From Thermomonas beijingensis (GTDB lineage Bacteria; Pseudomonadota; Gammaproteobacteria; Xanthomonadales; Xanthomonadaceae): a stretch of 64,000 bases of DNA. This document shows positions 1-7,683 of the stretch, one piece after another; position 1 is the first letter of the stretch; every line of letters starts with the position of its first letter. Under the pieces are notes generated by a model. It saw nothing but the letters and a program-made list of their open reading frames with translations, had not been told where the DNA came from and made no database searches. Both the position numbers and the translations under genes were made by a program. The stretch is taken from positions 1 through 64,000 of the forward strand of contig NZ_JAIQDJ010000003.1 in the NCBI RefSeq assembly GCF_020034655.1, given 5' to 3'.

Positions 1-120
1 TCAAATCCCACATTTAAGGCTGAAGACAGGAAGGGCTGGAGAAGCCTGAAACCTACAGGCAAGAGTTGGAAGGCAGGCAACAGCTAGGACAGGCTTCCCA
101 CACTAAAATCCGGATACCCC
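1..120. other. Left-edge non-coding stretch
   Basis: This stretch lies beyond the terminator that ends the sRNA downstream of polA. A 69-codon minus-strand reading frame crosses it, but that frame also runs through the terminator hairpin, so I do not treat it as a gene. No promoter, repeat or RNA gene is recognised. The neighbouring gene on the left is outside the window. Confidence 0.4.
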
Positions 121-157
121 AATAAAAAGCCCCGCAGCCAGGGGGGGGCTGCGGGGC
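121..157 (-). terminator. Rho-independent terminator of the polA-downstream sRNA
   Basis: Perfect 11-bp inverted repeat (GCCCCGCAGCC and its complement) with a 7-nt C-rich loop, followed on the minus strand by TTTTTATT. It ends the sRNA and any polA read-through. Confidence 0.9.
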
Positions 158-246
158 CGGGGAAGGCCGGCTGGGGAGAACCGATTGCCTTCCGGTGATC
201 ACTACCAGGGGAGGGGTTGTGATCTGCAACAGGCGTTGCACCTGTT
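122..246 (-). ncRNA. sX13-like small regulatory RNA downstream of polA
   Basis: The minus strand here folds as a chain of hairpins: AACAGG/CCTGTT (246-241 with 233-228), GATCAC/GTGATC (224-219 with 202-197), GGAAGGC/GCCTTCC, and an 11-bp terminator stem (157-147 with 139-129) followed by a U tract. The loops of the last three stems are C-rich (CCCCTCCCC, TCTCCCC, CCCCCC). A -10-like TTATAC (256-251) predicts a start near 246 and a transcript of about 120 nt. The Xanthomonas sRNA sX13 is known to lie downstream of polA, to be about 115 nt long, and to expose C-rich loops that pair with G-rich mRNA sites. Size, location and loop chemistry all match. No clear -35 box is seen. Identification rests on structure and synteny, not alignment. 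Confidence 0.75.
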
Positions 247-415
247 GCACGTATAAGACCACTGTGTACCTTGCTGGTTCGTGAAGATTTCAGTTAAAAA
301 ACTGTTCGGTTCAGGAAGCATTCACCGCGTGGGCAGCCATTCGTTCGAAAGCCGCACCAGACAAGGCTTTCGTTGTTTCGGACGAAACTGATTCCCGGCC
401 TGAAATCACGCATTT

Positions 416-3178
416 TCAGTGCGCTTGATCCCAATTTTCACCAACCCCGCTGTCCACCACCAATGGCACCTTCAACTGCGCTGCCGAGGTCATCAACGCA
501 GGTACGCTGTGCAGCAGTTCCGGCACAAAATCCGCATCCACTTCGAACACCAGTTCATCGTGCACCTGCAAGATCATCAAGGCTTGCGTTCGATGCCCGG
601 CCAGCCAGCCATCCACCGCCACCATCGCACGTTTGATGATATCGGCGGCGGTGCCCTGCATCGGCGCATTGATCGCGGCACGCTCGGCTCCGGCGCGCTG
701 CGCGGCATTGCGTGAGTGAATGTATTCCAGCGTAAGCCGGCGCCCAAACACGGTTTCCACGTAGCCACGGTCGCGCGCCAATGCGCGGGTGCGCTCCATG
801 TAGTCACGCACGCCGGGGTAGCGCGAAAAATACAGCGCGATGTAGTCCTGCGCCTCGCCACGGCCAATCCCCAATTGTCGCGCCAACCCAAACGCACCCA
901 TGCCGTAAATCAAGCCAAAGTTGATCGCTTTGGCGGCGCGGCGCTCGTTGGCGGATACCTCGCCAATGGGTTTGCCGAACACTTCCGCCGCAGTGGCGCG
1001 GTGGATGTCGGCACCCTGCTCGAATGCGCGTACCAAGGCGGGGTCTTCGGACAGATGCGCCATGATGCGCAGCTCGATTTGCGAGTAGTCGCAGGCCACC
1101 AATTGGCGGCCTGGCGGTGCGATGAATGCAGTGCGGATGCGCCTGCCGTCTTCGCTGCGAATGGGGATGTTTTGCAGATTGGGATCCGACGAAGACAAGC
1201 GCCCGGTGGCCGCACCGGCTTGGTGGTAACTGGTGTGTACGCGGCCAGTGTGCGGGTTCACCATCTCCGGCAATTTGTCGGTATAGGTGCTGCGCAGTTT
1301 GGCCAGCCCGCGATACTCCAGAATGATGCGCGGCAATTCGTGCTGGTCGGCGATGGCTTCCAGTGCTTCCTCATTGGTGGACGGCGCACCGCCCGGGGTT
1401 TTCACCAGCGCCGGTAATTTCAATTCATCAAATAACAATGCGCCCAGCTGCTTGGGCGAATCCAGATTGAAGCTGCGCCCGGCCAGTTCGGTGGCGCGTT
1501 GTTGCGCGGCCAACATGCGCCGCGACAGTTCAGCCGACTGCTTGCGCAAGACCTCGATGTCGATCAACACACCGTTGTCCTCCACCCGCGCCAGTACCGG
1601 CACCAACGGCATTTCGATCTGCCGATACACCGTCTGCAGGGCCGGTTCTGCGGCCAGTTTTGCGCCCAGCACGCGATGCAGGCGCAGGGTGATGTCGGCA
1701 TCTTCCGCCGCATAGCGGGTGGCATCGTCCACACTCACCTGCGCGAACGGGATTTTCTTCGCACCCTTGCCGGTCACCGCGTCGTACTTGACCGTGGTGT
1801 ACCCCAGATGCCGCTGTGCCAGCGTATCCATGTCGTGACGCGCGATGCCTGCCTCCAGCACAAAACTTTCCAGCATGGTGTCATCGGCATAGCCCTGCAG
1901 CGCCACGCCGTGCCGCGCCAGCACATGCAGGTCGTATTTGCCGTGCTGGCCAATCTTGTGTTTGTCCGGGTCGCTCAACAGCGGGCGCAGCGTCTGCAAC
2001 ACCACTTCGCGTGGCAACTGCGCCGGCGCACCGGGGGAGTCGTGTGCCAGTGGGATGTAGCAGGCCTTGCCCGGCGTCACGCTCAGGCTGATGCCGACCA
2101 GGTTGGCTTGCAGTGGATCAAGCGAATCGGTTTCGGTGTCGATGGCGAAGGCATCGGCGGCGTGCAATTGCGCCACCCATGCATCCAACTGCGCAGGCGT
2201 CAGCACGCACGCGTATTCGCCTGCTGCCGACAGCCCCGGGTCGATTGGAGTGGCGGTGGTTGGCAGTGGTGCCACAAATCCACGCCCACTGGTGCTGGGC
2301 AGTTTGGCCGGTGCCGCAATAGAAGATGCCGCATCACCATCCAATTCTTTGAGTGCTTGATTGAAGCCGTAACGCGCATACAGGCCGCGCAATGCCTCCA
2401 CATCGCGTGCACGCAAGGCCAATTCCGCCGGCCCCTGTTCCAGCACCACGTCGGTCTTGATGGTGGTCAAGTCACGATTGAGCGGCAGCCGTGGCAAGGC
2501 TTCACGCAAGCTCTCGCCGATCTTGCCGCCAATCTTGTCAGCATTGGCGATCACGCCGTCCAGCGTGTGGTATTCGGCGAGCCATTTGGCCGCTGTTTTC
2601 GGCCCGCATTTGGGCACGCCGGGAATGTTGTCCACGGCATCGCCCATCAGCGCCAAGTAGTCGATGATTTGCTCGGCGCGCACGCCAAACTTGGCCAGCA
2701 CCGCCGCATCCGAATCCAGCCTGCTACCACTCATGGTATTGACCAACACCACGCCGGGGCGCACCAACTGCGCCATGTCCTTGTCGCTGGTGGACACCAC
2801 CACCGCCATGCCCTGCGCCGCGCCCAGCACTGCCAGCGTGCCGATCACGTCATCGGCCTCGACCCCGGGTACACGCAATATCGGGATGCCCAACGCGGCC
2901 ACGATCTCCATCATCGGTGCGACTTGTGCACGCAGCTCGTCCGGCATCGGCGGGCGTTGCGCCTTGTATGCCGGAAACAGCGCATCGCGAAACGTGGGGC
3001 CGCTGGCATCCAATACAAAGGCCATGTGCTCGGGCGCTTCCTTCAAATGCCCGCGCAGCATGTTGACCACCCCAAACAGCGCACCCGTGGGCTCGCCGGC
3101 AGCATTGCTCAGTGGCGGCAGCGCGTGGAAGGCGCGGTAGAGATAGGACGAACCGTCGATCAATACAAGTTTTGTCAT
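416..3178 (-). CDS. polA: DNA polymerase I
   Basis: A full-length 920-aa PolA. The N-terminal third is the 5'-3' exonuclease domain (starts MTKLVLIDGSSYLYRAFHAL). The middle proofreading domain keeps the acidic motif AIDTETDSLD, so 3'-5' exonuclease activity is probably intact. The C-terminal polymerase domain has motif A (CDYSQIELRIMAHLS), the O-helix motif (RRAAKAINFGLIYG) and motif C (QVHDELVFEV). It fills gaps in repair and removes Okazaki primers. It is divergent from the ABC exporter with a 72-bp spacer. The start is the ATG at 3178; a TAGAAT box ends 6 nt before it and there is no Shine-Dalgarno sequence, so the mRNA may be leaderless. Confidence 0.98.
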   Translation of the reverse strand: MTKLVLIDGSSYLYRAFHALPPLSNAAGEPTGALFGVVNMLRGHLKEAPEHMAFVLDASGPTFRDALFPAYKAQRPPMPDELRAQVAPMMEIVAALGIPILRVPGVEADDVIGTLAVLGAAQGMAVVVSTSDKDMAQLVRPGVVLVNTMSGSRLDSDAAVLAKFGVRAEQIIDYLALMGDAVDNIPGVPKCGPKTAAKWLAEYHTLDGVIANADKIGGKIGESLREALPRLPLNRDLTTIKTDVVLEQGPAELALRARDVEALRGLYARYGFNQALKELDGDAASSIAAPAKLPSTSGRGFVAPLPTTATPIDPGLSAAGEYACVLTPAQLDAWVAQLHAADAFAIDTETDSLDPLQANLVGISLSVTPGKACYIPLAHDSPGAPAQLPREVVLQTLRPLLSDPDKHKIGQHGKYDLHVLARHGVALQGYADDTMLESFVLEAGIARHDMDTLAQRHLGYTTVKYDAVTGKGAKKIPFAQVSVDDATRYAAEDADITLRLHRVLGAKLAAEPALQTVYRQIEMPLVPVLARVEDNGVLIDIEVLRKQSAELSRRMLAAQQRATELAGRSFNLDSPKQLGALLFDELKLPALVKTPGGAPSTNEEALEAIADQHELPRIILEYRGLAKLRSTYTDKLPEMVNPHTGRVHTSYHQAGAATGRLSSSDPNLQNIPIRSEDGRRIRTAFIAPPGRQLVACDYSQIELRIMAHLSEDPALVRAFEQGADIHRATAAEVFGKPIGEVSANERRAAKAINFGLIYGMGAFGLARQLGIGRGEAQDYIALYFSRYPGVRDYMERTRALARDRGYVETVFGRRLTLEYIHSRNAAQRAGAERAAINAPMQGTAADIIKRAMVAVDGWLAGHRTQALMILQVHDELVFEVDADFVPELLHSVPALMTSAAQLKVPLVVDSGVGENWDQAH

Positions 3179-3250
3179 GCCACGATTCTACCCGCGGCAG
3201 TCCGCGTGGTTGCGCTGGCACAATGTCCGCACTGCCCACGGACGCTGCCC

Positions 3251-5086
3251 ATGCTGCGCTGGTTTGAATCCCGTCTTGACCCGTTCCCGGACGCGCCCCC
3301 CACGCAGCCGCCGGCCACGCTGTATGCGTTCTGCCGCCACTTCACGCGCGGCGCGGAAACTTGGCTGCTGTTGATGGCGGCCACTTCAGCGGCATTCGCA
3401 CTGGGCGAAGTGGCGCTGTATGCGTACGTGGGCAAATTGGTGGATCGCATGTCAGCGCTGGGTGTGGCGCGCTTTTGGGGCGAAGAAGGCGCGCGCCTGT
3501 GGTGGATGGCGGCATTGGTGCTGTTGGTGCTGCCGCTGCTGGTGCTGCTCAATTCTACCGTGCAGCACCAAACCCTGCTGGGCAATTTTCCGATGCGCAT
3601 CCGCTGGAATGTGCACCGCTATTTGCTGCGCCAGTCGATGGGCTATTTCCAGGACGAATTTGCCGGCCGGATTGCCACCAAATTGATGCAGACCTCGCTG
3701 GCGGTGCGCGAGACCGTGGTGAAGTTGTTCGACATCGGCAACTATGTTCTGGTGTACGTGGGCGGCACCTTGCTGGTGGCGGCCAGCGCGGACTGGCGCT
3801 TGATGCTGCCGTTCCTTGGCTGGTTGTGTTGCTATGCCCTGTTGATGCGCTGGTTTGTGCCGCGCATGGGCGCGGTGTCGCAGCACCAAGCCGATGCGCG
3901 CTCGCAAATGACCGGACGCATTGTGGACAGCTATACCAATATCGCCACGGTCAAACTGTTCTCGCATTCGCAACGCGAGCAAGCCTATGCCCGTGAGGCG
4001 ATGGCCGGGTTCTTGACCCCCGTGTATCAGCAGATGCGCTTGGCCACCCGCGCCTACAGCGTGCTCTACACACTCAATATGCTGCTGTTGTTTGCGGCCG
4101 GCGCCTTGGGTATTTGGTTGTGGCTGCATGGGCAGGTCAGCGCCGGTGCGCTGGCGGTTGCGCTGGCCTTGGCGCTGCGCTTTCTGGGCATGTCGCATTG
4201 GATCATGTGGGAACTTTCGGCGCTGTTTGAAAACATCGGCACCGTGCACGATGGGATCAGTTCGATTGCCCTGCCACCAACCGTGGACGATGCGCCCAAT
4301 GCGCCGGCACTGGCGCAGGTGCGCGGCGATATCCGGTTCGAAAACGTCAGCTTCCACTACGGCAAAGGCAGCGGGGTGATGCAAGATTTCAACCTGCATA
4401 TTGCGCCCGGTGAAAAAATTGGCGTGGTGGGCCGCAGTGGTGCGGGCAAATCCACCCTGGTCAATTTATTGCTGCGCTTTCACGACGTCGAAGCCGGCCG
4501 TATCACCATCGATGGCATCGATGTGGCGTCGGTGCAGCAAGACTCGTTGCGTGCGCAGATTGGTGTTGTCACCCAGGACACCTCGCTGCTGCATCGCACC
4601 GTGGGTGAAAACATTCTGTACGGCCGCCCCGATGCCAGCCACGCCGAGTTGCTGGACGCCGCACGCCAGGCCAACGCCGATGGGTTCATCGAACAATTGG
4701 CCGATAACAAAGGCCGGCGCGGATTGGATGCACAAGTGGGCGAACGCGGGGTAAAGCTGTCCGGTGGCCAGCGCCAGCGCATTGCGATTGCGCGCGTACT
4801 GCTGAAAAACGCGCCCATCCTGGTATTGGACGAAGCCACCTCGGCACTGGATTCGGAAGTGGAAGCGGTGATCCAGGAAAATCTGTATCGCTTGATGCAA
4901 GGCAAAACCGTGATCGCGATTGCGCATCGGCTGTCCACAATCGCCGCGATGGATCGGCTGGTAGTGATGGACCAAGGCCGCATCGTCGAAACCGGCAGCC
5001 ACGAGCAACTGCTCGCCAGCGGCGGCCTGTACGCGCAGCTGTGGCAACGCCAATCGGGTGGGTTTTTGGAGCTGGATGCCGGCTAG
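3251..5086 (+). CDS. ABC transporter, fused permease-ATPase (exporter type)
   Basis: A 611-aa half-transporter: a six-helix membrane domain (about residues 35-330), then a nucleotide-binding domain with Walker A GRSGAGKS (about 394-401), signature LSGGQRQR (about 503-510) and Walker B ILVLDEATSALD (Asp about 527). It resembles MsbA/McjD-type exporters and probably works as a homodimer in the inner membrane. The substrate is unknown; no peptidase domain or biosynthetic neighbour hints at one. The frame stays open far upstream inside polA, but similarity begins at MLRWFESRLD, so the ATG at 3251 is chosen. A 12-bp palindrome (TTCGTTAACGAA, 5093-5104) follows the stop. The spacer to the next gene shows nothing else. 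Confidence 0.9.
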   Translation: MLRWFESRLDPFPDAPPTQPPATLYAFCRHFTRGAETWLLLMAATSAAFALGEVALYAYVGKLVDRMSALGVARFWGEEGARLWWMAALVLLVLPLLVLLNSTVQHQTLLGNFPMRIRWNVHRYLLRQSMGYFQDEFAGRIATKLMQTSLAVRETVVKLFDIGNYVLVYVGGTLLVAASADWRLMLPFLGWLCCYALLMRWFVPRMGAVSQHQADARSQMTGRIVDSYTNIATVKLFSHSQREQAYAREAMAGFLTPVYQQMRLATRAYSVLYTLNMLLLFAAGALGIWLWLHGQVSAGALAVALALALRFLGMSHWIMWELSALFENIGTVHDGISSIALPPTVDDAPNAPALAQVRGDIRFENVSFHYGKGSGVMQDFNLHIAPGEKIGVVGRSGAGKSTLVNLLLRFHDVEAGRITIDGIDVASVQQDSLRAQIGVVTQDTSLLHRTVGENILYGRPDASHAELLDAARQANADGFIEQLADNKGRRGLDAQVGERGVKLSGGQRQRIAIARVLLKNAPILVLDEATSALDSEVEAVIQENLYRLMQGKTVIAIAHRLSTIAAMDRLVVMDQGRIVETGSHEQLLASGGLYAQLWQRQSGGFLELDAG

Positions 5087-5247
5087 CTTGCCTTCGTTAA
5101 CGAAACACTGACCTACCCCCACTCAGCGAAGCCACCGGTGCCGGAGTGGCCCCACCATGCTGCTGCAAGCCGTGCCGCTGCAGGAACACGGCCCTGTGCG
5201 ATGCGGATGAATTTCGGTTGGGTGTGGGCCAATAGGTAGGATAATCA

Positions 5248-6207
5248 TCAAGGTGTTGTTTCCTTGAGTGAATGACATGGGGTGAAGCGGTTTAAGTCGA
5301 GCTTTGGGGCATTTGAGTAATCACGTGCGTAAGTTGCCTGTGCCCACTCATCAGCACTCGCGATTTCATCATCAGTGAGAAGGTCCAGTTTTTCGAATGT
5401 AGTCAAGCTCTTTTGAAGAGATACGCTTTGCTCAGGTAAAGCTCTGAGCGAAGCAAGTCGTGCAGCGCGAAATGTTAAGTACGGGTTCGGTAATGGCAGA
5501 TTATCCCGTGCGGAAGGGTGTAGTGACGGCGATTCGATGTATTTGTAAATTGCATTTTCTGCAACATAAGGGTCAGCGCGTTCAAGTGCGCTTTGTGTGA
5601 AGACGGCTGAATGTTCAATGTATCGACTTTCCAGGTATTGGGTATACCTTCCAGACAGCATCACCTTGGGTGATGGAATTGCTGCACCGGTAATAATGAA
5701 ACAGCTTTGAGCGTCTGCATCCCCAAGTAATGCGGCATTCAATAAAGATGACATGTAGACTCTGGCAACGGACTCTTCGTCCGATCCAGAGCAAAAAGTT
5801 TTCGTTTGCGCCAGTACGGAGGATGCTCTTTGCAAGTTCGGATATATCCTGCCACTGGCCGGAGTGGCTGCTTGTGGCACGCTATTCAGGTGGTCATTGC
5901 CTTGGGCGGCTGCAATTTCATGCAGCGCAACAAAGTATTGCAAGCAATTTCCAGATTCCTTGAAAATTTCGATAGTTGACTTCAAATCGCTGGCGTTACC
6001 TCGTGCGGCCAGTCGGCGCGCCCATTCGCTGGAGTCTGTGCTTGGTAAGGAGTGAGCTGGGTTGATAGATTTTGGGGGTTTTTGGTGCGTTTCATTTGCC
6101 GGTGTCGGCTGGTTTGCTTTGTGAGGAAATCCTACTTCCCGAATAAATAATGTCGAAAGAGACACGAAAGCAAGCCCGGAGATGATGTAAATCCTTAAAC
6201 TTTTCAT
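5248..6207 (-). CDS. Hypothetical membrane-anchored/periplasmic protein, AT-richer than neighbours
   Basis: A 319-aa protein of unrecognised family. It has one N-terminal hydrophobic segment (YIISGLAFVSLSTLFI), then a Pro/Ser/Thr-rich low-complexity stretch to about residue 65, then a mostly helical region with short repeat-like alpha segments such as LLNAALLGDADAQ and several cysteines. This suggests a periplasmic helical-repeat (SEL1/TPR-like) domain, but I cannot assign one. It lies 98 bp downstream of another secreted protein gene on the same strand and may share its transcript. Base composition and codon choice are visibly more AT-rich than the surrounding core genes, hinting at later acquisition. 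A protein of similar build is encoded at 41192-42067. Confidence 0.7.
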   Translation of the reverse strand: MKSLRIYIISGLAFVSLSTLFIREVGFPHKANQPTPANETHQKPPKSINPAHSLPSTDSSEWARRLAARGNASDLKSTIEIFKESGNCLQYFVALHEIAAAQGNDHLNSVPQAATPASGRIYPNLQRASSVLAQTKTFCSGSDEESVARVYMSSLLNAALLGDADAQSCFIITGAAIPSPKVMLSGRYTQYLESRYIEHSAVFTQSALERADPYVAENAIYKYIESPSLHPSARDNLPLPNPYLTFRAARLASLRALPEQSVSLQKSLTTFEKLDLLTDDEIASADEWAQATYARDYSNAPKLDLNRFTPCHSLKETTP

Positions 6208-6305
6208 GCTTATGGCCGAATTTGTGTTGAGATGGTGGCTTCCATCTTTTTAGCGGTAAATTTCGCTGCAAATAAATCCGTAGGTATTGAGCGTGCAATT
6301 TCTAA

Positions 6306-7061
6306 TTACCTGCATTTCCGCTCTTTGTCTTCTCTGTATTTTTGGAGAGTGTATATTCCATACCAGTCTGCCATCGCTTCGGTTGCATTGGCGACCACTA
6401 AATGTGCGGCTTCATGGCCAGAGGCAAATACTGACATTTCAGTAGCTGATAGATTTTCGTCGATTTTGTTGCTGCCAGTGTAATGTTCGCCAATTTTTGT
6501 GAGCACCCCTGATTTGAATGCTGCATTATAGAGTCTTCCGTATGCGTAGCCATAACCTGACACTCCGCCTACTGGTTTCCAATTTGGGCCGGGCGATTGG
6601 TTGTTGTCCGAGAATTTATAACCGTATTGCGGGGCGCCGTTGATGAATTCCTTAAATGCCCAAGTCTCGACTCTTTTCAGAGTCTTTGTCAGCGGCAGTT
6701 TTGAATCTGGGTGGAGATAATTTTTCAGTACGCACTTGAGATCAGGAGAGATATCCAAATCCTGACGGACTTCATTGGGGTCATCCGGTGCTGGTAAACC
6801 GCCACCAAGGCCACCACCCCCACCGCCTCCCTCACCCGCGCCCCCGGGCCCACCACCTCCACCTCCAGACTCACCAGGACTTGAGAAAGGGCTGTAGTAG
6901 CACGCACCCCCTGTAACAACCCATCCAGAACCATCGTAGTAGCCAGTACTTTCCTCGCACCACCAGCCATCGCCAGCATATTGCAAGGCGACTGTCTGTG
7001 GCGACAAGACAAGCCCGCCCGTGAGGAATATAGCAGTTGCAATTATTCTCGCTTTGATCAC
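6306..7061 (-). CDS. Secreted putative zinc metallopeptidase with glycine-rich linker
   Basis: A 251-aa exported protein. A signal peptide (IIATAIFLTGGLVLSPQTVA) is followed by a Trp/Tyr/Cys-rich segment, a glycine-rich linker (about residues 65-88), and a C-terminal domain ending in HEAAH (residues 216-220). A Glu-x-x-x-Asp (EAMAD, 228-232) follows only seven residues later. HExxH plus a downstream Glu is the hallmark of gluzincin-type zinc peptidases, so catalysis is plausible, but the spacing is short and the family is not recognised. The start is GTG at 7061, preceded by AAGGGG nine bases upstream. The gene is AT-richer than its neighbours, like the gene downstream. Confidence 0.65.
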   Translation of the reverse strand: MIKARIIATAIFLTGGLVLSPQTVALQYAGDGWWCEESTGYYDGSGWVVTGGACYYSPFSSPGESGGGGGGPGGAGEGGGGGGGLGGGLPAPDDPNEVRQDLDISPDLKCVLKNYLHPDSKLPLTKTLKRVETWAFKEFINGAPQYGYKFSDNNQSPGPNWKPVGGVSGYGYAYGRLYNAAFKSGVLTKIGEHYTGSNKIDENLSATEMSVFASGHEAAHLVVANATEAMADWYGIYTLQKYREDKERKCR

Positions 7062-7288
7062 GCGCAGTATCCCCTTTCTATATCAATAAAATTTTTCTGC
7101 CACGAAACCTAAATTCCCGCCCGCATGGAAATTACGGAAAAATCAAAATTACTCCCCAAGCAAGTGATCTCCCTTTTCCCAGCATACGTGAAAAGTTGCC
7201 CGAAAGGCATGCCCACTCCGCGAAGGTGAGGGGAGAAAATGGGCGCTCTTGTCGCATACTTACCCCACCCACACTTCAGGCCACCGCC

Positions 7289-7570
7289 ATGCGCAACGCA
7301 CTTCCCATTATTTTGGCCATGACGCTTGCCGCTTGCGCCACCGCTGCCCCCGAAGACATGCTGGCCAAGGACGCCACCCCGGCCACACACACCGAGGCCA
7401 ATGGCGATGTCATCACCGAATATCGCAGCGACAACCGCCTGACCATGGTCAAGGTTGTGCCCGCACGCGGCGCCACCTATTACATCTACGACCGCAACGG
7501 CGATGGCGTGATTGACGAACGCGACAGCAAGGGCGGCCCGATGACCTATTACAAGCTGTTTAGCTGGTAA
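7289..7570 (+). CDS. DUF2782 family lipoprotein
   Basis: A 93-aa small lipoprotein: signal sequence MRNALPIILAMTLAAC with a lipobox (LAAC), then a compact domain containing EYRSDNRLTMVKVVP and YYIYDRNGDGVIDE. This fits DUF2782, a family of unknown function often found near polA in gammaproteobacteria; here polA is 4 kb away. The frame is open upstream, but the signal peptide fixes the start at the ATG at 7289. There is no clear ribosome-binding site; a CATACT-like element lies about 30 bp upstream. The 7062-7288 spacer holds no other gene. Confidence 0.85.
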   Translation: MRNALPIILAMTLAACATAAPEDMLAKDATPATHTEANGDVITEYRSDNRLTMVKVVPARGATYYIYDRNGDGVIDERDSKGGPMTYYKLFSW

Positions 7571-7683
7571 GCAAAGCCCCACTGGTACTGTCGGCCTTCT
7601 TCTCCCCAAGCACACCGATATGCATCAAGGCTGTTTATGCAGTCAGCATTCTGCTCCGTGGGTACAGCAACTGAGTTGGATCA

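Noticed and set aside
53-262. 69-codon minus-strand frame over the polA-downstream region
   Set aside because: It crosses the sRNA hairpins and the terminator, and its sequence is low-complexity.
1499-3250. Long plus-strand open frame continuous with the ABC exporter
   Set aside because: It runs antisense through polA, whose protein is fully recognisable. ABC-exporter similarity begins only at 3251.
6795-6872. Possible sequencing artefact or frameshift in the GGN/CCN repeat
   Set aside because: The frame stays open through the repeat and gives a clean glycine-rich linker between two folded parts, so it is a real low-complexity linker.
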